Part shown: positions 16,028 through 22,856 of the stretch, piece by piece
Layout: each line of letters begins with the position of its first letter
How positions within the stretch are numbered: position 1 is the stretch's first letter
NCBI GenBank assembly: GCA_030651035.1
Contig: JAUSCK010000042.1
Span: 1-51,093, forward strand
Length of the DNA: 51,093 nucleotides
From: Elusimicrobiota bacterium
GTDB taxonomy: Bacteria > Elusimicrobiota > Elusimicrobia > Elusimicrobiales > UBA9959
Direction: 5' to 3'
Notes under the pieces: model-generated
Told to the model about the DNA's origin: nothing
The model's input: only the letters and a program-made list of their open reading frames with translations
Database searches by the model: none
Made by a program: the position numbers and the translations under genes

Positions 16028-18391
16028 ATGGCGATGAAAAAATTCAATCATCTTCAGGCTAAGTCGCTTAAAGAAGCGGCCGCACTTATCTCCGGGGCAG
16101 GCCCCGCACTTTGGCCCGGGCACGGGAAAAAGTGCGGGGCGAGCCGGACCCTCGCGATCGCCGGCGGCACCGACGCGCTGGGCGCCCTCAAGGACAAGAT
16201 CCACAGGGAAAGCCCGGCGCTGGTAGTGGACCTTAAGACGATCCCCGGCCTGAACTATATCTCCGAGGACAAAGCCGGGCTGCGCATCGGCGCGCTGACC
16301 CCGCTGAACGAAATAGCCGCGCACAAGACGGTCAGCGGGAAATACAAGCTCCTCGCCGAGGCGGCGCGCAGCGTCGCTTCCCCGCAGCTCAGGAACATGG
16401 CCACCATAGCCGGGAATCTCTGCCAGGAACCCAGGTGCTGGTACTACCGCACCCCCGACGACCAGTTCCATTGCCTGAGAAAAGGCGGCACGCATTGCGG
16501 CGCGCTCCTGGGCGAGAACCGCTACCACTCTATATTCGGAGGCGCGCGGGTGGCCGCGCCTGCCTGCACGGACGCCTGCCCCGGCAACGTAGAGATAGCG
16601 GATTATCTTTCCCTGGTAAGGGAAGGGAATTTAAGCGCCGCCGCGGAGATTATCCTCAGGAACAACCCGCTCCCGGCCCTGACCGGCCGCGTCTGCCCGC
16701 ATCTCTGTGAAGGGAAATGCAACCGCGCCGCGTTCGACGAAGCGGTCTCTATCCGCGCCATGGAGCGGTCCCTCGGGAATAATATCCTTGAACACGCCGC
16801 TGAATTTATGAAGCCGCCCGCTAAACGGACGAAGAAAAAGATCGCTGTGGTCGGCTCCGGCCCGGCCGGGCTGGCGGCGGCTTATTACCTGAGACTGGCC
16901 GGGCACCAGGTGACGGTGTTCGACAGGCTGCCCCGCGCGGGCGGGATGCTGGCCTACGCCATCCCGGCGTACCGGCTCCCCAGGAACCTGGTCCGCGCCC
17001 AGGTAGCGGCGCTGGAGGCGATGGGAATAACCTTTAAACTCAATACAGAAATAGGCCCCAAGGGCATCTCCCTGCGCGCCCTGCGCAGGGATTTTGACGG
17101 CGTGTTCCTGGCGACCGGGGCCTGGGCGCAGAAAAACCTGCGGCTCGGGAGATCGGAACTGCTCACCTCCGGCATGGCCTTCCTGACGGGCAGCAAGCCC
17201 GTCGTGGGCAGGAATGTTTTAGTGATCGGCGGCGGCAATGTGGCGGTGGACGTGGCGGTGAGCGCCCGGCGCGCGGGCGCCCGGAGCGTGACGATGGCCT
17301 GCCTGGAGGCCCGGGACGGGATGCCGGCCTTCCCGGCGGAGATCGCTGAGGCCGTGAAAGAAGGCGTGCGCATTCTTCCCGGGTGGGGGCCGCAGCGGAT
17401 CCTTGAAGCGGGGGGGAAAGTGAAGGGGATGGAGTTTGTCCGGTGTTCTTCGGTTTTTGACGGACAGGGTAATTTTAATCCCAACTTCGACGCTGGTCAG
17501 AATAAGGTGGTCAAAGCCGACCAGGTCATCCTGGCAATCGGCCAGGCCGCCGAGCTCGGCTACGCCGCGGGCGTCAAGACGCTGCGGGGTCTGCTCATCG
17601 CGGATGAAGCGACGCAGGCCACCAGCCTGGCCGGCGTGTTCGCGGGCGGGGACGCGGTAAGCGGCCCGGCATCGGTTATTCACGCCATCGCCGCCGGGCG
17701 CAGGGCCGCGCGGGCGATGGAGATTTATCTGAAAGGCGGGAAAAAGCGGCCTGAAAAGAGCGCGCATGCCGCTGTAAGCCCCCTGCTGGCGCTGAACGCC
17801 GATTGCGGCGCGCACAGCTCGCGGACCGGGCACTCCGAAAGCAAGGGGTTAACCCCTGACGGGCTGAGCGCGGAAGCCAGGCGCTGCATCGACTGCAGCT
17901 GTGTCGCGGTAAACGCTTCGGACCTGGCGCCGGCGCTGGCGGCCCTCGGCGCGAGGATAAAAACGACCAGACGGACCATTGCGGCCGAAGATTTCTTTAC
18001 CGCCGGCGTGCTGAAGTCCACCGTGCTGGACCATGACGAGCTGGTGGAGGAGATACTGGTGCCGGCGCCGCGGCCGGGCAGCGTCCAAGGCTACCACAAG
18101 TTCAGGATACGGAACTCCATAGACTTCCCTATTGCCGGCCTGGCCGGCGTTTTCAGCACCGCGGGGGGGAAGATCAGGGACGCCAGGCTGGTGCTGAGCG
18201 CCGTGGCCCCCGTCCCGCTCAGGCTGAAAGCCGTTGAGGAGTTCCTGGAAGGGAAACCGGCCGGGGAGAAAACGGCTGCCGCTGCCGGGGAACTTGCCGC
18301 AAAAGAAGTCCGGCCGCTGGCTAAGAACCGCTTTAAGGTCCAGATCGTAAAAGCCCTGCTCCAAAAAGCGATCATGTCCTCGGCCGGATAA
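16028..18391 (+). CDS. Molybdenum hydroxylase FAD subunit with nested GltD-like oxidoreductase
   Basis: A 787-residue mosaic. Residues 1-175 are the FAD-binding half of a PaoB/HcrB-type subunit (IAGGTDA; TIAGNLCQEPRCWYYR; Cys at about 138, 149 and 157 suited to a [4Fe-4S] cluster). Residues about 178-260 are the Fer4_20-type domain of glutamate synthase small subunits (CTDACPGNVEIADYL; GRVCPHLCEGKCNR). Residues about 270-575 are a two-dinucleotide-fold reductase (VVGSGPAGLAAAYYLR for FAD, VIGGGNVAVDVAVSARRAG for NAD(P), GVFAGGDAVSGPASV). From about 629 the flavoprotein resumes at CVAVNASDLAPAL and ends with its C-terminal domain. The reductase is thus inserted in the middle of the subunit. 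It probably ties the hydroxylase to NAD(P)(H). A palindrome (16101-16140) inserts PALWPGHGKKCG near residue 26. Confidence 0.9.
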   Translation: MAMKKFNHLQAKSLKEAAALISGAGPALWPGHGKKCGASRTLAIAGGTDALGALKDKIHRESPALVVDLKTIPGLNYISEDKAGLRIGALTPLNEIAAHKTVSGKYKLLAEAARSVASPQLRNMATIAGNLCQEPRCWYYRTPDDQFHCLRKGGTHCGALLGENRYHSIFGGARVAAPACTDACPGNVEIADYLSLVREGNLSAAAEIILRNNPLPALTGRVCPHLCEGKCNRAAFDEAVSIRAMERSLGNNILEHAAEFMKPPAKRTKKKIAVVGSGPAGLAAAYYLRLAGHQVTVFDRLPRAGGMLAYAIPAYRLPRNLVRAQVAALEAMGITFKLNTEIGPKGISLRALRRDFDGVFLATGAWAQKNLRLGRSELLTSGMAFLTGSKPVVGRNVLVIGGGNVAVDVAVSARRAGARSVTMACLEARDGMPAFPAEIAEAVKEGVRILPGWGPQRILEAGGKVKGMEFVRCSSVFDGQGNFNPNFDAGQNKVVKADQVILAIGQAAELGYAAGVKTLRGLLIADEATQATSLAGVFAGGDAVSGPASVIHAIAAGRRAARAMEIYLKGGKKRPEKSAHAAVSPLLALNADCGAHSSRTGHSESKGLTPDGLSAEARRCIDCSCVAVNASDLAPALAALGARIKTTRRTIAAEDFFTAGVLKSTVLDHDELVEEILVPAPRPGSVQGYHKFRIRNSIDFPIAGLAGVFSTAGGKIRDARLVLSAVAPVPLRLKAVEEFLEGKPAGEKTAAAAGELAAKEVRPLAKNRFKVQIVKALLQKAIMSSAG
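16101..16140. repeat. Coding palindrome, copy 3 (in FAD/GltD gene)
   Basis: A 12-bp perfect inverted repeat, arm GCCCCGCACTTT (16101-16112 and 16129-16140), with loop GGCCCGGGCACGGGAA. It is read in a different frame from copies 1 and 2, giving PALWPGHGKKCG between the first helix and the IAGGTD motif of the FAD domain. Confidence 0.9.
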
Positions 18392-18401
18392 AGTAAAACA
18401 G

Positions 18402-18420
18402 GCGGGAAACTACTTCCCGC
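18402..18420. terminator. Short hairpin after the hydroxylase operon
   Basis: GCGGGAA and TTCCCGC form a 7-bp stem with a 5-nt loop, eleven bases after the FAD-subunit stop. No U-run follows, so factor-independent termination is uncertain. Confidence 0.35.
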
Positions 18421-18485
18421 AGCCCCCGTAAAACCGGACAATAACCTATAACTCATTTATATGTCATGGCCTTGTCTTATGCTTT

Positions 18486-18525
18486 TTGTATGTAGCTATA
18501 CAATGTTTTGTATATATTGATACAA
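18486..18525. promoter_or_regulatory. Tandem operator: two TTGTA-N8-TACAA palindromes
   Basis: The two 18-bp palindromes lie at 18486-18503 and 18508-18525, with centres 22 bp apart (two helical turns). The inner half-sites also form TATACAA-TGTT-TTGTATA (18497-18514). The array ends 25 bases before the ATG of the 218-residue gene and overlaps the likely promoter. It is the arrangement expected for a dimeric repressor binding cooperatively. Confidence 0.65.
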
Positions 18526-18550
18526 TTTGATAAACTTACAAAAGAATCAT

Positions 18551-19207
18551 ATGACATATAACGAACTTGCCGCTAAAACTGCGGAGCTCGGCTTCCAACC
18601 TGCTGAGCCCGGCCCCCGGAACGATGCCAGCAAAACCCTGGCGGAGGTCGTTCAAAGCCATGATCAGCGCTTTTGGGAGGCTTTCCCCGCTATGCTGGCA
18701 AACGCGGCGGAGGCGGGGGAATTCGACCTTGACGCCGCAAACGCCTGTTTAGAGGAAAATGAGAGAAAGTTCCTCAAACTGCTGATCATTGTCTCCCTGG
18801 GGCTGTATGAAAGCCTGGGGATGAGGTTTGCCTGGGCAGAAAAGCTTTCCGGGGACCTTCCGGCCAGGTTGATAGAGAATTTCAGGGAGAAATTCAGATC
18901 GGACGCGGAGCTGGAGCTGGGGCAAGTGCGCATGCTGCCGGGAAAAGTCAGCGGGAATTTCCTCAAGTGCTTCAGGAAAAGAAGCGGCTCGGCCAGGAGC
19001 GCGGCCGAAGCCAGCGGGAAGCTGGACCTGGAGCTCGCCGTCTCCCGGATATTCACACCCAGGCAAAAAGAGCTTTTCCTCAAAAAGCTGCGCCGCAAGA
19101 AAATGACCAAGACGGAGAAAGAGTACTTCTCCCGCGTGATAAAGAAAAAAGCGCAGGCCCTCGCGAACGAAGACCTGCACCGCCTGGCCCGGAAAGTCCT
19201 GGAGTAA
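18551..19207 (+). CDS. Uncharacterised basic helical protein, possible regulator
   Basis: A 218-residue soluble protein I cannot assign. It has acidic and hydrophobic N-terminal helices (about 1-120) and a strongly basic C terminus with the segment LTPRQ/KMTKTEKEYFSRVIKKK followed by ALANEDLHRLARKVL. Similar 'TKTEKEYYSRVVKKKL...ALANxxLHxLA' tails occur, as I recall, at the end of HTH-type or nucleotidyltransferase-associated proteins, which would suit DNA binding. ATG 18551 is preferred; TTG 18527 in the same frame lies beside the operator array and has no Shine-Dalgarno sequence. The tandem operator directly upstream suggests this gene is tightly repressed, perhaps by its own product. A strong terminator follows at 19286-19314. 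Confidence 0.7.
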   Translation: MTYNELAAKTAELGFQPAEPGPRNDASKTLAEVVQSHDQRFWEAFPAMLANAAEAGEFDLDAANACLEENERKFLKLLIIVSLGLYESLGMRFAWAEKLSGDLPARLIENFREKFRSDAELELGQVRMLPGKVSGNFLKCFRKRSGSARSAAEASGKLDLELAVSRIFTPRQKELFLKKLRRKKMTKTEKEYFSRVIKKKAQALANEDLHRLARKVLE

Positions 19208-19285
19208 ATATTTCCCTATATATATAAGGAAGTCCCTGGCCCTGCGGAAACCGCGCAGAGGATTCCGGCACATCCGGCCATATAA

Positions 19286-19314
19286 AAGCCCCGGGGAGGT
19301 CATCCCCGGGGCTT
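19286..19314. terminator. Bidirectional terminator hairpin
   Basis: A perfect 12-bp stem, AAGCCCCGGGGA paired with TCCCCGGGGCTT, with the 5-nt loop GGTCA. It sits between the convergent genes ending at 19207 (+) and 19329 (-). Confidence 0.8.
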
Positions 19315-19328
19315 ATAACGCCTAAGGC

Positions 19329-19847
19329 TTAGTTTAGATACTTATTTACATCTTCGGGCTTGTAGTTCGCCACAGTTTTCCCGTCCCGGGTGAAGAGAGT
19401 AATGCTCTTGTCCGCGTTGGTCCTGGAGTTAAGCCGGGTGCCGTTGGAGTCGGTGGCATAGAGGTCGCCGGCCTTATCCTTGGCCATTACTACCCAGCCT
19501 TTGGGCCTGTTATTTTCGAAGATGTCGATCCGCAGGCGGTTCTCGGCCGGCATCCAGTTCAGCACGGCGGACTGGTTTCCATCGTTCAGGCTCTTCGTGG
19601 TCTTTGCGGTAACCGGATTCTTCTCGCCCCAGAACTCCATCGCGTTCAGGACTATGGCGTCGGCAATCCCGACGACTTCATATACCGGGACTATGCACAT
19701 CGCCAGGAACAGGGCTTCCTGCCCCCACTTATCTTTCGTCGTGTCGCCGTTCCACTTCCAGACTTTTCGGCTCAGCGAAAAGCTCCCGTAGCAGCCGGCA
19801 GTCAGCAGCACGGCAGCCAGCAATACCAAACCAGTGGTTTTTTTCAT
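19329..19847 (-). CDS. DUF3332-family lipoprotein
   Basis: A 172-residue predicted lipoprotein. The signal segment MKKTTGLVLLAAVLLTAGC ends in a lipobox with Cys at residue 19, followed by the family hallmark GSFSLSRKVWKWN. A mid-protein hydrophobic stretch, LAMCIVPVYEVVGIADAIVLNAMEFWGEKNP, matches the DUF3332 pattern of PVY..V.. DAIVLN..EFW. The function of this family is unknown; members are envelope proteins. AGGGGG precedes the ATG. It is monocistronic, closed downstream by the shared terminator at 19286-19314. Identification rests on the N-terminal and central motifs. Confidence 0.82.
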   Translation of the reverse strand: MKKTTGLVLLAAVLLTAGCYGSFSLSRKVWKWNGDTTKDKWGQEALFLAMCIVPVYEVVGIADAIVLNAMEFWGEKNPVTAKTTKSLNDGNQSAVLNWMPAENRLRIDIFENNRPKGWVVMAKDKAGDLYATDSNGTRLNSRTNADKSITLFTRDGKTVANYKPEDVNKYLN

Positions 19848-20032
19848 TTTGGGCCCCCTTATGGTATCCCGCGATCACTCCCCAATTCTGCAAATTATAG
19901 TTCATTAATGTCAACCTACAGGATACTTCGCGCCGCCTGGTGAACAAGGGCGGAGACGTCCGCCTGTGGATGCCGGGCCGTGGTCGTTGGAAACCGCGAT
20001 GCGGATTATATGTGAAAACCTGAAAAGGAAAG

Positions 20033-20104
20033 TGTCCCCACCAGGAATCGAACCTGGATTGCCTGCTTAGAAGGCAGGAGCTCTATCCTTTGAGCTATGG
20101 GGAC
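20033..20104 (-). tRNA. tRNA-Arg (anticodon UCU)
   Basis: On the minus strand the cloverleaf reads: acceptor GTCCCCA/TGGGGAC, D arm GCTC...GAGC, anticodon stem CCTGC/GCAGG around loop CTTCTAA (anticodon TCT), and T arm CCAGG-TTCGATT-CCTGG. The variable loop is four bases. The discriminator is A at 20033; CCA is not encoded. It decodes AGA and probably AGG. Confidence 0.96.
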
Positions 20105-20108
20105 AACC

Positions 20109-20129
20109 GCTATATTTTACAACAATAAT
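20109..20129 (-). promoter_or_regulatory. Probable tRNA-Arg promoter -10 region (21-bp shared motif)
   Basis: On the minus strand this is the same 21-mer as 9947-9967 on the plus strand. It contains TAAAAT at 20114-20119, ten bases before the tRNA 5' end. Its position directly before a stable-RNA gene is good evidence that the motif is a core promoter element. Confidence 0.55.
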
Positions 20130-20337
20130 CTGAGTTTTGGTGCGGTGCCAAAGTTGGACGATGCTGACCTCCCGCCTTAAACGCAGCATCGATCGCCTAT
20201 AAATCCCACCCTGTGCCGCTCAGGAACAGGAGCACATTTTTATGACCTCAGGCTGTAGGAGCGGCATGACGCCGCCGGAGGGGGAACAAAATACACTTAT
20301 TATTCAAGGCTTATTTGCGAGGGGGGGAATCCGGGCC
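20130..20337. other. Intergenic region without recognised gene
   Basis: About 208 bases lie between the tRNA-Arg promoter and the next promoter. I see no tRNA, clear hairpin or conserved reading frame. A 55-codon frame from ATG 20242 runs across the downstream promoter and is probably spurious. Confidence 0.5.
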
Positions 20338-20366
20338 TTGACAACTATACTTTGCTATGCTATACT
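20338..20366 (+). promoter_or_regulatory. Consensus sigma-70 promoter
   Basis: TTGACA (20338-20343), a 17-base spacer and TATACT (20361-20366) form one of the best promoters in the window. Transcription would begin about 20373, giving a leader of about 33 bases with GGAGGAG before ATG 20406. Confidence 0.85.
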
Positions 20367-20405
20367 ATATACAGAAGCGAACAGGTCATCTAAACGGAGG
20401 AGATT

Positions 20406-20552
20406 ATGAATACCCAAAAGTATATGCTCCAGAAAGACTTCAAGGTGTGGATGTGCGCTACACTGGGCCTGATCAAAGACGGCAAAATGGGCGCCAGCAT
20501 TGCCCGTGCCGACCGCATAAAGCTTGCTCTAACCTACAGGAAAGGAAGGTAA
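20406..20552 (+). CDS. Small protein (48 aa), unknown
   Basis: A 48-residue basic protein starting MNTQKYMLQKDFKVWMC. The Shine-Dalgarno sequence GGAGGAG ends at 20402, and a near-perfect sigma-70 promoter lies upstream. No known domain is recognised; the centre, LGLIKDGKMGASIARADRIK, is helical and basic. The gene is followed two bases later by a second small gene with its own AGGAAGG ribosome site, so the two are cotranscribed. The strong expression signals are the main evidence that it is real. A toxin-antitoxin-like pair, or a regulator with its partner, is conceivable but unsupported by homology. Confidence 0.65.
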   Translation: MNTQKYMLQKDFKVWMCATLGLIKDGKMGASIARADRIKLALTYRKGR

Positions 20553-20554
20553 AC

Positions 20555-20752
20555 ATGAAACCACGCTACCAGATAGTCATCTCTCTTTCGGAAGAGGACA
20601 GCGTGAAACTGCAGCAGTTAAGAGAAGACGGCTACCAGATAGTGGACATCTTCCGCCTCGGCCTTACCGAGGCGGAAGTGGCGGTTAAGAAGTCCGGAAA
20701 GCGGAAGGAAAAGCCCAGCCAGGGCAAAACCAGCCAGGATAAACTCTTCTAA
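20555..20752 (+). CDS. Small ribbon-helix-helix-like protein (65 aa)
   Basis: A 65-residue protein. The segment RYQIVISLSEEDSVKLQQL is a beta strand with alternating polar residues followed by a helix, and GYQIVDIFRLGLTEAE is a second helix. This is the order of a MetJ/Arc-type ribbon-helix-helix DNA-binding fold. The last 20 residues are Lys/Gln/Ser-rich and probably disordered. AGGAAGG lies just upstream, inside the end of the preceding gene. As the second gene of a strongly promoted micro-operon it may autoregulate. The fold assignment is from pattern only. Confidence 0.65.
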   Translation: MKPRYQIVISLSEEDSVKLQQLREDGYQIVDIFRLGLTEAEVAVKKSGKRKEKPSQGKTSQDKLF

Positions 20753-20829
20753 CCCTTCTGTCGTCATCCCTCATCCCTAATCCCTAGCCATAGGCCTTTA
20801 GGCCTATTCCCGTTTGGGAAGAACAGCCC

Positions 20830-20858
20830 TTACAAAAACTGTACGGAATCCGTATAAT
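20830..20858 (+). promoter_or_regulatory. Promoter six bases upstream of an ATG (leaderless candidate)
   Basis: TTACAA (20830-20835), a 17-base spacer and TATAAT (20853-20858). Only ATAAAC separates the -10 from ATG 20865, so the transcript should begin at or next to the start codon. No Shine-Dalgarno sequence is present. Confidence 0.7.
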
Positions 20859-20864
20859 ATAAAC

Positions 20865-21290
20865 ATGAAAAACACTAAAGCGGTATTCCTTGTAGTTCTC
20901 GGTTCTTTAATTCTTGTCACCGGCTTCGCCTTCGCCGGAAATCATTCTCTTGACCAGGCCGGCAATCCCTCTCTTTGGAAAGGCGACGGGCGCTCGAAGA
21001 TTGTGCTCCCTAAGCTGAATATCACCGCTAATAAAGAGGTTGCCGCGACCACACCCGTAGTAGCACCCCCCACTCCGCCTACGCCCCCGGTTCCCGTGGT
21101 CGTACCCCCGGCGCCCAAACCCCCGACTTTCGGTGAAAAAGTGACGAAGCTGATAAGCGACAACAAGAGCCAGATAGTAACCTCGGCGTTCGTTGGATTC
21201 CTTGGTTTCCTGATATTAGGGACCGGCGGAGCCGCGCTGGTGGTAGGTCTGATAGCCTTGGTCTTCTTCACGCTGAACAAAAAGTTCTAG
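20865..21290 (+). CDS. Secreted/membrane protein with proline-rich linker
   Basis: A 141-residue protein with a signal peptide or N-terminal anchor (MKNTKAVFLVVLGSLILVTG, probable cleavage after AFA near residue 25). A short polar domain follows (about 26-60), then a Pro/Val-rich linker (about 62-90, repeated PPTPPVPVV-like), a basic segment (GEKVTKLISDNKSQ) and a C-terminal hydrophobic helix (about 108-137). The layout suggests an envelope-spanning tether. The function is unknown. It looks like a leaderless transcript because the -10 hexamer ends six bases before the ATG. A strong terminator shared with the convergent CoA operon follows. Confidence 0.75.
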   Translation: MKNTKAVFLVVLGSLILVTGFAFAGNHSLDQAGNPSLWKGDGRSKIVLPKLNITANKEVAATTPVVAPPTPPTPPVPVVVPPAPKPPTFGEKVTKLISDNKSQIVTSAFVGFLGFLILGTGGAALVVGLIALVFFTLNKKF

Positions 21291-21301
21291 TACTCTTCCA
21301 T

Positions 21302-21357
21302 CCGGCTGAAAAAAATCCACCGCGCAGTCTGCGCGGTGGATTTTTAATTTCAGCCGG
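21302..21357. terminator. Bidirectional terminator
   Basis: A perfect 16-bp stem: 5-A run plus TCCACCGCGCA (21311-21326) with its complement ending in five T (21330-21345), loop GTC. CCGGCTGA and TCAGCCGG form an outer stem. It ends the gene at 20865-21290 and, in reverse, the pan/coa operon. Confidence 0.9.
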
Positions 21358-21364
21358 GTCGCGG

Positions 21365-22144
21365 TTATTTTTTATCTTTTTCCTTATTCAAGCGCACGGC
21401 CGCGGCTATGCCCAGCAGCACCAGGTCGGGGATAACGCGGTCGAAAAGCCCCGCGTCCTCGAACAGCTTGGAGAAGCCGCCGGTGCCTATCACCAGCGCG
21501 TCCTCGGAAAAATAATCGCTCTTTATCCTGGCGGAGATCCCTCTTATGGCCAGCAGGCTGGAGTAATACAGGCCGGACTGGATGGAATCCACGGTAGTCT
21601 TGCCCACCAGCTCGGCGGGCCTGGCTATCTCCACCCGCGGCAGTTTGGCCGTCCTTGAGGCAAGCGCCTCCATGGAGATGCGCAGCCCCGGCATTATCAC
21701 GCCGCCCAGGTATTCCTTCTTCTTCGAAACGGCGCAGAAGGTGGTGGCCGTGCCCAGGTCCACTATCACCAGGTCTTTCTCCGGGAACATCGCTGAGGCG
21801 GCTATGGCGTTGGCTATCCTGTCGGCGCCTACCTCGGCGGGGTTCTTGTACTTTATGTTCAGGCCGGTTTTTATGCCGCCCTGCAGCAGGAAAGGCTCCA
21901 GGTTGAAATATTTCAGCGAGGTCTGGTGCAGCGCGTAGATAAGGTCCGGCACTACCGAGCAGATGGCCAGCTCCTTTATCTCCTTCGGGTCTATGCCGTT
22001 CTCGCGGAGCACGTTCCTGAAAAAGGTCCCGAACTCGTCGGGAGTTGCGCTGCAGGAAGTGCCCCGGAACTTGGCCACCAGCTTGTCGTCCCTGAAAACG
22101 CCGCCGTATATCTGCGTATTGCCTACGTCGAGAGCTAAGAGCAT
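21365..22144 (-). CDS. coaX: Type III pantothenate kinase CoaX
   Basis: A 259-residue ASKHA-fold kinase that phosphorylates pantothenate, the first step from vitamin B5 to CoA. The phosphate-1 motif is LALDVGNTQ (Asp6), the monovalent-cation/pantothenate region is NPAEVGADRIANA, and the phosphate-2 motif is VIVDLGTATTF. The adenosine motif near the C terminus is IGTGGFSKLF. The start at 22144 (MLLALDV) is chosen because GGAG precedes it and the upstream in-frame codons overlap the coaB end. It is the last gene of the panG-panB-panC-coaC-coaB-coaX operon, 19 bases after the coaB stop. CoaX enzymes are not inhibited by CoA, unlike CoaA. Confidence 0.95.
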   Translation of the reverse strand: MLLALDVGNTQIYGGVFRDDKLVAKFRGTSCSATPDEFGTFFRNVLRENGIDPKEIKELAICSVVPDLIYALHQTSLKYFNLEPFLLQGGIKTGLNIKYKNPAEVGADRIANAIAASAMFPEKDLVIVDLGTATTFCAVSKKKEYLGGVIMPGLRISMEALASRTAKLPRVEIARPAELVGKTTVDSIQSGLYYSSLLAIRGISARIKSDYFSEDALVIGTGGFSKLFEDAGLFDRVIPDLVLLGIAAAVRLNKEKDKK

Positions 22145-22163
22145 ATTGTCTCCGATTTGGTCT

Positions 22164-22856
22164 CTATTGCTGAATACACCCCGCACTTTTTCCGGAAGCC
22201 GGCCAAATTGCGGGGTAAAGCCGGTCAGCCAGTTCCTCCGGCCCGCCGCAGTCGGCCAGTTTGCACCCGTTCCTGTAGATGTGAAAAAAATGTTTCTTCT
22301 TCATCTCGGCGAGGTCGTTGTGCACCACAAGATCCGCCGAGGACAGGGCGCGGACTTTTTCAAGAACGCGCTCAGCCGCTGCGCCAGAGGTCAGCTTGAA
22401 GCCTATCAGCAGCGGCGGGGCCTTTTTCCCGGCCGCCGCGTATTTTTTTATCCGGTCTATGATCTTAAAGTTCCTTTTCAGGACCAGCTTGATAACCGGC
22501 GCTTCGGAATCCAGCTTGCCGGCGCGGCCCGGCTTAATTCTTTTGCCGCCGGCCTCTATTAGGGCGGGGGAATAATCGCTGACCGCCGCCAAGTGGACTA
22601 CCGCGTCGAAGGCCTGCGTCTTTAAAAGCCGTTGAAGTTCCAGGTCCAGGTCCTTAAAACCCGTGAATTCTCTCACGCTGATGTTTTTGCCGGCGGGCCG
22701 CTCGGCGCCCTGCGCGCAAAGGCACATGGTCTTACAGCCGCGCGCGGCGAAGCGCTCGGCTATTATGCGGCCGGTCCTGCCGGTGCTCATATTGGTTATG
22801 AAACGGGCGGCGTCGATGTATTCCCGCGTCCCGCCGAAAGTCAGAAGCACTTTCAT
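22164..22856 (-). CDS. coaB: Phosphopantothenate-cysteine ligase (stand-alone CoaB)
   Basis: A 230-residue enzyme that joins cysteine to 4'-phosphopantothenate, normally with CTP. The N-terminal Rossmann start is LLTFGGTREYIDAARFITNMSTG, the nucleotide loop. VVHLAAVSDYSP and the KIKS-like lysine segment (GKLDSEAPVIKLVLKRNFKIID) and the ADLVVHND motif follow. In most bacteria CoaB is fused behind CoaC; here they are separate genes with a 4-bp overlap. The C terminus is built from the palindrome at 22178-22216, giving PAIWPASGKSAG, then CIQQ and the stop, so the element may have replaced the original end. The minus-strand order places it in the CoA operon. Confidence 0.93.
   Translation of the reverse strand: MKVLLTFGGTREYIDAARFITNMSTGRTGRIIAERFAARGCKTMCLCAQGAERPAGKNISVREFTGFKDLDLELQRLLKTQAFDAVVHLAAVSDYSPALIEAGGKRIKPGRAGKLDSEAPVIKLVLKRNFKIIDRIKKYAAAGKKAPPLLIGFKLTSGAAAERVLEKVRALSSADLVVHNDLAEMKKKHFFHIYRNGCKLADCGGPEELADRLYPAIWPASGKSAGCIQQ
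22178..22216. repeat. Coding palindrome, copy 4 (3' end of coaB)
   Basis: Arms ACCCCGCACTTT (22178-22189) and AAATTGCGGGGT (22205-22216), 11 of 12 paired, with a 15-nt loop. The outer pair is A-T where copies 1-3 have G-C. The complement of the loop (GGCCGGCTTCCGGAA) resembles the copy 5 loop. It encodes the last dozen residues of CoaB in the PALW frame. Confidence 0.88.

Noticed and set aside
14681-16528. 615-codon minus-strand open frame opposite the molybdenum hydroxylase genes
   Set aside because: It is antisense to clearly conserved enzyme sequence, its translation is His/Arg/Gly-rich without domains, and it spans two genes. High GC creates such frames.
20242-20409. 55-codon frame upstream of the micro-operon
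   Set aside because: It runs through the consensus promoter and the ribosome site of the next gene, and its own ribosome site is badly spaced.
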